Origin: Paracoccaceae bacterium
GTDB lineage: Bacteria > Pseudomonadota > Alphaproteobacteria > Rhodobacterales > Rhodobacteraceae
Assembly (NCBI GenBank): GCA_020425085.1
Contig: JAGQRW010000002.1
Span: 1-34,324 of the forward strand
DNA: 34,324 nucleotides
Direction of reading: 5' to 3'
Made by a program: the position numbers and the translations under genes. Below are positions 23,928-30,684 of this stretch, in pieces. The notes beneath the pieces were generated by a model. It was not told the DNA's origin, searched no databases, and saw only the letters and a list, made by a program, of their open reading frames with translations. The stretch's first letter is position 1. Every line of letters starts with the position of its first letter.

Positions 23928-24950
23928 TCAGTTTGAGGTGTGCAGCCGGATCGCGAGGCGTGGCCGCTTGTTGACCGGCAGGACTGAGGCTTCGGTCATC
24001 AGATCAATCCAGCGGCCCTTTTCATCAAGATGCTGGCGGGCATAAAGCGGCAGACCGAACGTGTTGGCGGCCTCCAGCAAATTGGCCGGGCCGCCATAGG
24101 TGGTGAAGGTATCAAAAGTACCCATGGGGAAGGCAATACCCTCACCCGCCGGGATAAGCCGTTCGGAGCTGCCGTTTGAAAGCGTGACGCTGCCATTATA
24201 TTCTTCAAACAGCATACCGGCGAAGGGAAAGTCGCGCCGCATGTCTTCGCGCAGCGGCTGACCGCCGGTTGCCGAGAAGAACTTGTAGGCATCCTCGGTC
24301 TTGGGATGGGCGATCAGTTTGTCAAAGAACTCGGAACTGACCAATGCCCGGGCGCTGGTCATGGTCTCGCCCAACAAGTTATCCTCGATGCCGCGCAACA
24401 CGGTGCGGACCTTGGCCTGCACATTGGTGGCGGCGGTGCCGAACACAAAGTCGACCGAGATCTGCTGCAGGCCAAACTCGGTGAAGTAATTGTAAAGCGT
24501 GGTGCCCGCACCATCCTTCACAATGCCGCGCAGCGCGTTCATCTCCATATATTCCCGGGTCTGGGCGTGTTTGCGTCGCATCAAGGTCAGTTTGCGGTTC
24601 ATCACCGCCACCAGCGGATCAGCGGCATCCGAGGTTCCGATGGCCGGCATGCCCTGAATATCGGCCGGCAGAATGACATCGTCATGCGGGATCCAGGGCA
24701 GTGCGAAAGAGCGCATCGAGCGGCCCTCGCGGCTGCCAACAGTTGCCGGTGCGCCGAGGGGGACCGAAGGCAGCAGGCTGAGAATACCTTCAAACTGCTC
24801 GATGATGATGCTGCGTTGGGTTACGCCCTCAAAGCGAAAGAGGCCGATCTGGCCAAGGCGGGTGTAAAGGTTGGGCAGGATGTTGATGGCCTGCGTCATT
24901 TCCGCCAGCGAATAGCCGCCAGCGTCAAAGGGATTGCGAACAAGGGTCAT
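23928..24950 (-). CDS. Major capsid protein (lambda gpE family)
   Basis: A 340-residue protein of the lambda E-type capsid family: NILPNLYTRLGQIGLFRFEG, SIIIEQFEGILSLLPSVPLG, MRSFALPWIPHDDVILPADI, RKHAQTREYMEMNALRG and RRDFPFAGMLFEEYNG. I chose the ATG behind CGGAG at MTLVRNPFDAGG; a longer in-frame extension of 83 codons is low-complexity and overlaps the decoration gene. The frame is intact. Forms the icosahedral shell together with the decoration protein encoded just upstream. Confidence 0.92.
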   Translation of the reverse strand: MTLVRNPFDAGGYSLAEMTQAINILPNLYTRLGQIGLFRFEGVTQRSIIIEQFEGILSLLPSVPLGAPATVGSREGRSMRSFALPWIPHDDVILPADIQGMPAIGTSDAADPLVAVMNRKLTLMRRKHAQTREYMEMNALRGIVKDGAGTTLYNYFTEFGLQQISVDFVFGTAATNVQAKVRTVLRGIEDNLLGETMTSARALVSSEFFDKLIAHPKTEDAYKFFSATGGQPLREDMRRDFPFAGMLFEEYNGSVTLSNGSSERLIPAGEGIAFPMGTFDTFTTYGGPANLLEAANTFGLPLYARQHLDEKGRWIDLMTEASVLPVNKRPRLAIRLHTSN

Positions 24951-24981
24951 GGGGTGCTCCGGGGAAAGAGGGGATGTGGCG

Positions 24982-25362
24982 TCAGACGCCGTCGCGGGCG
25001 ATGATGCCGACGGTGGCGAGCTGGCCGAGCTTGGTGGTGATCTTGGCGCCGTCATCGACGCTGGCGTCATAGGCGAGGCCTGCGCGCGACACGATCGAGG
25101 GTCCGCGGGTGACCACAATGCCCGTGGCATCTGCCAAGGTGGCGTCGACGGCAAAAAGCAGCACGGCGCTGGCCGTTTGTGCGCCGTCTGCGCCGCCACT
25201 GGTTGCCAGCTTGTATTTGCCGCTGGCAGTGATTTTTCCCAGCACCGAGCCGACCGGATAGGGCATGCCTTGCAGCAGGGTGATCACTTCGCGGGTGTAG
25301 TTCGGGTTAACCTCGTATTTGAGGACATCGCCCATGCTGGGCGGCTCTGTCAGTACAGGCAT
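24982..25362 (-). CDS. Head decoration protein (lambda gpD family)
   Basis: A 126-residue protein: YEVNPNYTREVITLLQG, YPVGSVLGKITASGKYKLA and VVTRGPSIVSRAGLAYDASV. Matches the D/decoration family, trimers of which stabilise the expanded capsid. It lies between the S49 protease/scaffold gene and the major capsid gene, exactly as in lambda (C-Nu3-D-E). Intact frame. Confidence 0.9.
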   Translation of the reverse strand: MPVLTEPPSMGDVLKYEVNPNYTREVITLLQGMPYPVGSVLGKITASGKYKLATSGGADGAQTASAVLLFAVDATLADATGIVVTRGPSIVSRAGLAYDASVDDGAKITTKLGQLATVGIIARDGV

Positions 25363-25401
25363 GGTTCAGTCTCCGGGATGGTTGGCTGTAGGGAAGGGCG
25401 A

Positions 25402-25812
25402 TTAAAGCTTTGCGTCGGACGCTGCCTTCCTGGCGGCGGTGATGATCGGGCTGTCTTTGGCCGCCGCCGCAGCCGGGACGCTGGCAATGATGACTGCCGC
25501 ATCGTTGCGCGCGGCAAGATCGGCCAACACCCGGGCGCGCAGGGCCTCGGGCTTCAGGCCGCGCGTAACGGCATCGGCGGCGTCGATGTTTACCCCAAGC
25601 CGTGCCGCCTGCGCGCAGACCTGCGCCACTTCGGCCGCTTCGGCACGAATGGCGTCGGCGTCCATCACGGGGGCGTCCGGCGCAAGTGCCTCAGGCGTGG
25701 GCGCGGGCGCTGCGACGGGCGGTTCGGGCGCGCCCGGTGCGACAGACTCGGTGGATGGCGCGGCATCTGCAACCGGGGCCGGATTTGGGATGTCGGTGTA
25801 GGAGGTGGTCAT
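25402..25812 (-). CDS. Internal start for a Nu3-like scaffold protein
   Basis: Within the protease gene an in-frame ATG (MTTSYTDIPNPAPV) follows AGAAAGGG by seven bases. It would give a 136-residue protein consisting only of the Pro/Ala linker and helical scaffold part. Lambda makes its scaffold Nu3 from such an internal start within gene C. Start and site are seen; use is inferred. It would be unaffected by the upstream chimera. Confidence 0.55.
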   Translation of the reverse strand: MTTSYTDIPNPAPVADAAPSTESVAPGAPEPPVAAPAPTPEALAPDAPVMDADAIRAEAAEVAQVCAQAARLGVNIDAADAVTRGLKPEALRARVLADLAARNDAAVIIASVPAAAAAKDSPIITAARKAASDAKL

Positions 25813-26808
25813 ATGAAGACCCTTTCTGCTGGTGGGATTGATACCGCGCGGGGCGGCGGCGAAGGTGCGAAAGGTGCTGACGGGATCGGCCAGTTCGTCA
25901 GCAAGACCGGCCGCAATGGCATCAGCCCCCCGGAACACTGCCGCCTCGCTCGCAAGCGCGGCCGCATGGGTCAGCTGATCCCCGCGCCCGGCAGCGACGG
26001 TTTCCGCGAACAGGAAGCGCACCACCTCGAGCTCACGCTGCATCTGATCGCGCACCGTTTCGGGCAGGGGCTGATAGGGATTGGCATCGATCTTGTGGGT
26101 CCCGGCATGGATCAGCGTGACAGCAATGCCCCTCTGATCGAGCGCGCCACTCATATCGGTGTGCAGCGCCACCACGCCGATGCTGCCGACAGCGCCGGTG
26201 CGGGGCAGGATGATACGGTCGGCCTGCGAGGCCAGAACGTAGCCTGCCGACAGTGCATGTTCTGCCACGAAGGCCTGCACCGGCTTTTGCGCCCGTGCTG
26301 CCCGGATGCGATCCGCCAGATCGAAAGCGCCTGCAACCTCGCCGCCAAAGCTGTCAATGTCGAGTGCGATGCCGCGAACGCTAGGGTCGGCAAGTGCTGC
26401 CTGCAGCTGTGCCGCAATGCCTTCCACCGGCACACAGCGCGGCACAACACCGGGCATCCAGTCCGGCGTCATCCCGGCACGCGCCAGTTCGGCGACGCGG
26501 ATTGCCATGCGCTTGCCGCCTAAGCTGTCTGGCATCCCCGCGACGGTGGCGGCAATCACTTCGGCGTCGGCATGGGTGTAACTGCCCATCTTGTGCTGAC
26601 CACCATCGATCTTGCAGCCCAGCGCCGCGCGCTGCAGCAGGACGTATTCCAATCCAAAGCCGAAACCCTCCTCCGGCACGTCCTTTGGCGATGGCAGTTC
26701 CAGCCGTGCCTTTTCAACCCGGAACGCCCATTCGAGCACCGCCTGCACGCCCAGCGCGCGTTTTGCCTTCGGGCCATTCGTGCGCCCAATCCGTCCCTGC
26801 ATGCTCAT
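25402..26808 (-). CDS. Chimeric ORF: early phage protein N-terminus fused to S49 capsid protease/scaffold
   Basis: A 468-residue frame of two unrelated parts. Residues 1 to about 127 (MSMQGRIGRTNGPKAKRALG to DWMPGVVPRCVP) belong to a hypothetical protein normally encoded upstream of the terminase in these phages, here lacking its C-terminal half. From EGIAAQLQAALADPSVRG on it is an S49 (lambda gpC-like) capsid protease missing its first domain; catalytic Ser187 (HALSAGYVLAS) and Lys239 (GTHKIDANPY) remain. The C-terminus is an Ala/Pro-rich linker and helical scaffold. The junction lies near 26420-26430. The start is the ATG nine bases after AAGG; another ATG is four codons earlier minus one. 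The fusion implies loss of terminase, connector and portal genes. Protease folding is doubtful. Confidence 0.82.
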   Translation of the reverse strand: MSMQGRIGRTNGPKAKRALGVQAVLEWAFRVEKARLELPSPKDVPEEGFGFGLEYVLLQRAALGCKIDGGQHKMGSYTHADAEVIAATVAGMPDSLGGKRMAIRVAELARAGMTPDWMPGVVPRCVPVEGIAAQLQAALADPSVRGIALDIDSFGGEVAGAFDLADRIRAARAQKPVQAFVAEHALSAGYVLASQADRIILPRTGAVGSIGVVALHTDMSGALDQRGIAVTLIHAGTHKIDANPYQPLPETVRDQMQRELEVVRFLFAETVAAGRGDQLTHAAALASEAAVFRGADAIAAGLADELADPVSTFRTFAAAPRGINPTSRKGLHMTTSYTDIPNPAPVADAAPSTESVAPGAPEPPVAAPAPTPEALAPDAPVMDADAIRAEAAEVAQVCAQAARLGVNIDAADAVTRGLKPEALRARVLADLAARNDAAVIIASVPAAAAAKDSPIITAARKAASDAKL

Positions 26809-26820
26809 GGCTGCCATCCT

Positions 26821-27777
26821 TCAAAGAGATCCATCTGTGCCGGGTCCTCCGGCGCATCCGTCGGCCGCCAGATCCACGGGCCCGAGGCCATGGGCAGCCG
26901 CGAGAGTGCGCCACGCATGTGCTGCCGCCAGAGGGTGAACTCCATTGCCGAGCAGGCGCAGAGCGCGTGCCCGATGGGCCAGCCCATCAGCCATCCGACG
27001 AACAGCGGATTGAGCCTGCGTCTTGAGCGGGCCTTCAGGATCCGCCTTGATGCGACCCGCCCATGCGAGGCAATCATCAAAGCCCAGAGCGGGCGCGAGA
27101 TCGGGGCGTGATGCGAGGATCGCGCTCCATGTATCCCGATCATCGGGGCCGGGCGGGTGAAGCCCTGTTCCGCCCGGTAGTGCAGCAGGTCCATTCGCGA
27201 TTTGCCATCGGCGCGGATCACGCTGGCCGCGCTGCTGCCCTTCCAGTTCTGGGCGGCTGGCGTGGGCCAGAATGAAGATCCGCAACCGCTGATGCGGCGC
27301 GCCAACCTCTGCCGCGCTGAACAGGCCTGCCGCAGGCGTGTAACCCAAGCCCCAAAGCTCTCGCAGCACGGTCTCAAGGCCGAGGCTGACGTGACCGGCG
27401 ACGTTCTCGAGGAACACCCATTCGGGGGTGCATTCCCGGATGATCCGGGCGACCTCTGGCCACAGGTGGCGGGGATCGTCGGCACCGCCGCGCTTTCCGG
27501 CGGCGCTGAAGGGCTGGCAGGGGTATCCGGCGAGGACGGTATCGAAAGCACCGCGGAACGGCCGGGCATCGAAGCTGCGCAAATCATCCCAGATCGGTGC
27601 CGGGGCAAAATACCCCGCGCGCTGGGCGGTGATGAGCACAGTTCGGGGCCAGTCCTCCCATTCGACCAAGGCGCGCGTGTGATATCCGGGCTCGGCCAGC
27701 ATGAGGCCCAGATCAAGGCCTCCGCCGCCTGCGCAGAGGGACAATCCGTGCCGGGGAGGTAACACCAGGCCATTCAC
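26821..27777 (-). CDS. DNA cytosine-5 methyltransferase (orphan, phage-borne)
   Basis: A 318-residue Dcm-type enzyme. Motif I is LSLCAGGGGLDLGL, the catalytic cysteine is Cys87 in GYPCQPFSAAGKR (motif IV), motif VI is VFLENVAGH, motif VIII QRLRIF, and motifs IX-X are RMADGLAHRARALRLLGNGV and HPLAAAHAWRTL. The target-recognition region between them is short. It transfers methyl from SAM to cytosine in a specific DNA sequence. No restriction enzyme is nearby, so it probably shields phage DNA from host restriction. I chose GTG 27777, which overlaps the upstream stop (GTGA) behind GGGGAG; an ATG 21 codons earlier would overlap that gene by 67 bases. Confidence 0.92.
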   Translation of the reverse strand: MNGLVLPPRHGLSLCAGGGGLDLGLMLAEPGYHTRALVEWEDWPRTVLITAQRAGYFAPAPIWDDLRSFDARPFRGAFDTVLAGYPCQPFSAAGKRGGADDPRHLWPEVARIIRECTPEWVFLENVAGHVSLGLETVLRELWGLGYTPAAGLFSAAEVGAPHQRLRIFILAHASRPELEGQQRGQRDPRRWQIANGPAALPGGTGLHPPGPDDRDTWSAILASRPDLAPALGFDDCLAWAGRIKADPEGPLKTQAQSAVRRMADGLAHRARALRLLGNGVHPLAAAHAWRTLAAAHGLGPVDLAADGCAGGPGTDGSL

Positions 27778-28802
27778 CGCACTCCCCGCATTCGGAGCCG
27801 TTCCGGCGTGACCAGCCCGCGGGCCAGCATCAATCGGCACATGGCGCTGCTGATCATGCGGTTGGGCAGGTATTCGCCGGAGTTTACCTTGGCGGCATAG
27901 AATGCCGCCAGCTTATCGTCGCTGGGCCGGGGCTTGTCGTCGCGCTTGCGGGTTTGCTTGGATTTCTTGCTGTTAGTGCTTGCTGCAGCCGCCTGCGCAT
28001 TGCGCTGGGCGGCGCATTCCATGAACCGATCCAGCGCTTTCGGTCCATCAGGCGGGTTCGGATGATCGCGCCGGGTTTCGGTGGCGACCTCGATGATCCG
28101 ATCCTCAGACAACCCGAGATCATCAATCCACCGGTGCACATGGGTCCGGGCTGGCCAGCCCTGCCACCAGGCGGGCAGCAGGCTGGCGTTGGCGGCAAAG
28201 CCCAGCGCAATCAACAGCTCTGCAAAGAACCGATCAAAATCTGATTCTCGCGCTTGCGCGTCCTCCTCCTCCTTTACTGGTTTACTTAGTGGTTCTCTTA
28301 CAAGGTTAGTGTCCGAATTCCGGACACGGCTTTCGGCATTTTCCGGACACGGGTCGGCGCAAAATCCGGACACGGCTTTGGCTGGATTGCCGTGTGTGAT
28401 TTCCGGACACGGCTCGGCCTGATCTGAGGCGATGGGTGATTTTTCCGACGCGGTTTCAAGCTCATGGTTGAGGGTCAAAGCCCCGTGTCCGGTTGCCGAA
28501 CACGGATCAGGATCATCTGGCGTGAAGCCCGGCTCAAACCCCAGGATGTAGCGGGTTGGCATCTGGCGCTTGGTGACCGGATGGAGGCATGGAATACGCC
28601 GCAGGAGGCCCGCCGCTTCAAGATGGCCAAGATGGTCGTTCAGGGTGGAGCGACTGATTTCGCAATCATCGGCCAGTCGCGCCTGCGACGGAAAGCAGCC
28701 GTAATCCGGATTGTAGCGATCACAGAGATGCCAGAGCACAATTTTGGTCGTGGGTTTCAACCCGCGCTGCTGGATGGCCCAGTTGGTGGCATCATGGCTC
28801 AT
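27774..28802 (-). CDS. Phage replication protein with N-terminal winged helix
   Basis: A 342-residue protein. Residues 8-70 form a winged helix (GLKPTTKIVLWHLCDRY, CFPSQARLADDCEISRSTLN, DHLGHLEAAGLLRRI), residues about 99-165 a low-complexity linker with repeated Pro-Cys-Pro-Glu units, and the C-terminal part is helical (SDFDRFFAELLIALGFAA, WIDDLGLSEDRIIEVATE) with a basic segment (SKKSKQTRKRDDKPR). The plan is like lambda O: DNA-binding head, linker encoded by iterons, C-terminal helicase-loader contact. The DNA of the linker holds the repeats described separately. The start overlaps the VRR-NUC stop (ATGA). No helicase gene is in the window, so host DnaB is presumably used. Confidence 0.78.
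   Translation of the reverse strand: MSHDATNWAIQQRGLKPTTKIVLWHLCDRYNPDYGCFPSQARLADDCEISRSTLNDHLGHLEAAGLLRRIPCLHPVTKRQMPTRYILGFEPGFTPDDPDPCSATGHGALTLNHELETASEKSPIASDQAEPCPEITHGNPAKAVSGFCADPCPENAESRVRNSDTNLVREPLSKPVKEEEDAQARESDFDRFFAELLIALGFAANASLLPAWWQGWPARTHVHRWIDDLGLSEDRIIEVATETRRDHPNPPDGPKALDRFMECAAQRNAQAAAASTNSKKSKQTRKRDDKPRPSDDKLAAFYAAKVNSGEYLPNRMISSAMCRLMLARGLVTPERLRMRGVR
28309..28505. repeat. Iteron-like repeats, candidate phage replication origin
   Basis: Four perfect direct copies of TCCGGACACGG at 28319, 28342, 28365 and 28402 (steps of 23, 23 and 37 bases). Around them are degenerate or inverted copies: GTGTCCG at 28309 (forming a 7-bp palindrome with the first copy), TCCGACGCGG near 28444, CCGTGTCCGG at 28483 (inverted, ten of eleven bases) and GCCGAACACGG at 28495. 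All lie within the replication gene, beside a comparatively AT-richer stretch (28270-28310). Confidence 0.75.
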
Positions 28803-29191
28803 GGCGCTGCCCTCAGCACTGGGCGCACCCGGCTGGCGAAGCCTTGATCGCCCAAAGCGCCCAGCGCATCGTCGACCGAACGCACCAGCGCCCATCCAAA
28901 GCCCTGCGCGCAAACCGTGTCGCGAAACACCTCCTGCGATTTGCGCAACCGGCCGGTCTGGCTTTTGACCTCTAGAAACAGCACCTGGCCTTCCGACATC
29001 ACGACCAGATCGGCAAAACCGGGATGCACGCCCATGCCGACCAGAATGGCCTGGCGCCTGGCACCGCGCGGCCCGGCCTCTGTCACCTCATTGGCGCAAT
29101 GATGCACGATGGCGTCGCGGGGCAGGGCGATGCGTAAAGCCTGGACGATGGCGCGCTGGGCATCAGCCTCGGGAGTATTGCGACGTTTCAT
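28799..29191 (-). CDS. VRR-NUC domain nuclease
   Basis: A 130-residue protein consisting almost only of the VRR-NUC fold of PD-(D/E)XK type: the acidic residue in GFADLVVM, the EXK element in VLFLEVKSQTG, and a following SQEVFRD helix. Stand-alone phage VRR-NUC proteins are structure-specific nucleases thought to resolve branched DNA. The start ATG overlaps the stop of the upstream gene by four bases and its own stop overlaps the start of the replication gene, so it belongs tightly to the early operon. Confidence 0.85.
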   Translation of the reverse strand: MKRRNTPEADAQRAIVQALRIALPRDAIVHHCANEVTEAGPRGARRQAILVGMGVHPGFADLVVMSEGQVLFLEVKSQTGRLRKSQEVFRDTVCAQGFGWALVRSVDDALGALGDQGFASRVRPVLRAAP

Positions 29192-29433
29192 GACGACGCC
29201 TCCGGATCCCGGTCCGAGCGATGGCGATGCCGCCATGGGCTGCGGGCATCCAGCACCACCAGAAGCACGCGGGCCTCCTCGCGTTCTTTGACCGTTTCGC
29301 CGTAGCTGATAATCACCCGGCAGGCGAGCCGGTTCAGGTGGTCGCTGTGATGGGCAATATCGGCGATGACGGCACGGGCTTCCGCCAGCCGGTCGGCGAG
29401 CCATGGCGCGGGGTGACGGATGGGCCGGGTCAT
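29188..29433 (-). CDS. Small hypothetical phage protein
   Basis: An 81-residue protein, MTRPIRHPAPWLADRLAEAR, AVIADIAHHSDHLNRLACRV and ISYGETVKEREEARVLLVVL, probably mainly helical, with no recognised domain. Both ends overlap the neighbours by four bases (ATGA), which supports that it is a real gene of the early operon. Its function is unknown. Confidence 0.7.
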   Translation of the reverse strand: MTRPIRHPAPWLADRLAEARAVIADIAHHSDHLNRLACRVIISYGETVKEREEARVLLVVLDARSPWRHRHRSDRDPEASS

Positions 29434-29678
29434 GACCGCCCCCGCGATTTGCGCACCGGATGCACCTGTTCCTGCGCCCAGATCCAATCATGCACGGCCG
29501 CCCGCCGGTAAAAGGATTTGCGGCCTATGCGTGTGCAGGGTGGTCCCTGGCGGCGTGCCTCCCATCTGGCAAGCGTGTCGGATGTGAGACCCAGCTCGCA
29601 TGCAAGCTGCTCTCGGCTGATCCAGTCCGCCAGCAGGTCCAGCGGTTCATGTGGTGCTACAGGATAGGGTTGTGTCAT
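29430..29678 (-). CDS. AlpA/excisionase-like helix-turn-helix protein
   Basis: An 82-residue protein with a MerR-like winged helix: WISREQLACELGLTSDTLAR, WEARRQGPPCTRIGRKSFYR, RAAVHDWI. Proteins of this AlpA/Xis type bind DNA and act as excisionases or early activators. The ATG stands behind CGGAG. It is the first gene of the minus-strand phage operon; a strong inverted repeat lies 80-110 bases upstream. No integrase is in the window to pair with it. Confidence 0.78.
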   Translation of the reverse strand: MTQPYPVAPHEPLDLLADWISREQLACELGLTSDTLARWEARRQGPPCTRIGRKSFYRRAAVHDWIWAQEQVHPVRKSRGRS

Positions 29679-30297
29679 GAGCTGCTCCGTTTTCTCTCGC
29701 CTCTCTGCCGGGGGCAGGGATAGCGAAGCAGAGGCCAAGGGGCGGAATACAGGCGGAAGGTGGAATTGAAACCCGCCTCCCAATTCCACCCCTTGTTTCA
29801 TTGAGCTTTCCGGTGATGTGGGCCGCTGCATAGATCGGGTTGGCGCCCATCGCAGGCCCAATAGCATGTGGTCTCAATCGCTGGTCACGGGGCGGCACTG
29901 GCCGATGTTTCCAAACAGGCCGCATTGGCCGTCGTTCAGGGGTGTTTCGCGGGATTTGCCGGGGGCGGAACCGTCGGAACGACGGTATCCGGTTGTGTTC
30001 CGCCAACACGCATGGGGTTTTTTCAGGAGCCAGCGGCAGAAATCGAATTTCAAAGGTTGGTGATTGCAAACTCGTCCGGGGGTTGTGTAGTCTCGCCGCG
30101 AGCAGAATAAAGAATCGAAAAAGACGAACACAGCCAGACGCCAGCATCCCGCGGGATGCGCTCTGTCATACAGGCGGTTTTCCTCGACCAAAAGCTCACC
30201 ACCCAGTCCGCCCGCATGCCTGGCATCGCGGGTTTTGTAATCTGCATTCCAACGGCTCTGGCCGCAGGATGCCGCATGTCTGAAAGGATTTTATTTA
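29679..30297. other. Phage control region without a supported gene
   Basis: About 620 bases between divergent phage genes. A lambdoid phage would have a repressor gene near here, but no helix-turn-helix protein is readable in any frame; open frames on both strands look random. It contains the inverted repeat at 29759-29790 and a shorter one, ACCGTC-GGAAC-GACGGT (29970-29986). A repressor gene may have been deleted. Confidence 0.5.
29759..29790. promoter_or_regulatory. 10-bp inverted repeat upstream of the early phage operon
   Basis: GGTGGAATTG (29759-29768) and CAATTCCACC (29781-29790) are perfect inverted copies with a 12-base centre, 81 bases before the AlpA-like start. Likely an operator for a phage regulator, or an mRNA hairpin. 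Confidence 0.6.
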
Positions 30298-30635
30298 TGG
30301 CTCTGCCGCCGATTGCTTTTTATTCGATCTACGAGATCTCTGCGCGCTGGGGGTGCCATCCGGCCGATGTCGCTGGCTGGGCGGCGGCTGGGCATTTTCA
30401 GGTGCTGGCGGGCATTCCTCCGGTCAGCTGTGGCGACGAGACCGTCGCAGGGCTGGTCGAGGTTCCGATTGCCGAACTGATGCCGATGTTCCGCCGGTAT
30501 GGCCCGAGTGATGAACTTTGTCGCTTGAAGCGGGTCCTGCCGCTCGGAAACAAATCCTGGCTGAAGGTAAGAGCCGCAATCAGCATAAGACAAACTCATG
30601 CAACGCAACACCTGGCTCTTTCGAACGCAATCTGA
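30298..30635 (+). pseudogene. Phage-type hypothetical protein, truncated at the prophage edge
   Basis: The first 88 or so residues (MALPPIAFYSIYEISARWGC, HPADVAGWAAAGHFQVLAGI, PPVSCGDETVAGLVEVPIAE, LMPMFRRYGPSDELCRLKRV) resemble an uncharacterised protein I associate with Rhodobacterales phages and islands, where it is longer. Here, after NKSWL (about 30562), the sequence changes character and the frame ends soon in unrelated residues (VRAAISIRQTHATQH). The break therefore marks the right limit of recognisable phage DNA. The name and function are unknown. Confidence 0.6.
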
Positions 30636-30684
30636 TTGTGGTCTAGTCTCTTCACTCAACGAAGGCGATAAGGTTGCAAAAGAC

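Larger units (their letters stand above)
16342..30562. mobile_element. Defective prophage with lambda-like head and GTA-like tail module
   Basis: About 14 kb of phage genes, mostly on the minus strand, in the order regulator, nuclease, replication, methyltransferase, capsid protease, decoration protein, capsid, head-tail joining, tail terminator, tail tube, chaperones, tape measure, DUF2460, DUF2163. Missing from the window are integrase, terminase, portal, NlpC/P60 peptidase and the host-specificity tip protein. Lesions include an inversion, an in-frame chimeric deletion, a tail-tube deletion with frameshift, and truncated ends at the mer relic (left) and near lysR (right). Cargo genes (higBA; tetR with DUF1772) lie inside the tail region. 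Boundaries are set by the last phage-like codons; attachment sites were not found. It is not a complete GTA cluster because the head genes are lambda-type. Confidence 0.85.

Noticed and set aside
24934-26523. A 529-codon open frame on the plus strand
   Set aside because: Antisense to decoration and S49 genes in GC-rich DNA; no domain or ribosome site.
26805-27773. A 322-codon minus frame overlapping the cytosine methyltransferase
   Set aside because: Shadow frame; the methyltransferase motifs are in the other frame.
28309-28505. CRISPR-like array
   Set aside because: Units are only 11 bases with 12-26 base gaps, lie in a coding region and include inverted copies; no cas genes are present.
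29966-29990. GAAC-type repeats as a LexA (SOS) box
   Set aside because: The spacing between the two GAAC is five bases instead of the seven usual in alphaproteobacteria.
16342-30562. Interpretation as a gene transfer agent cluster
   Set aside because: Only the tail genes are GTA-like; the head genes are lambda D/E type and early genes such as replication protein, methyltransferase and AlpA are typical of prophages.
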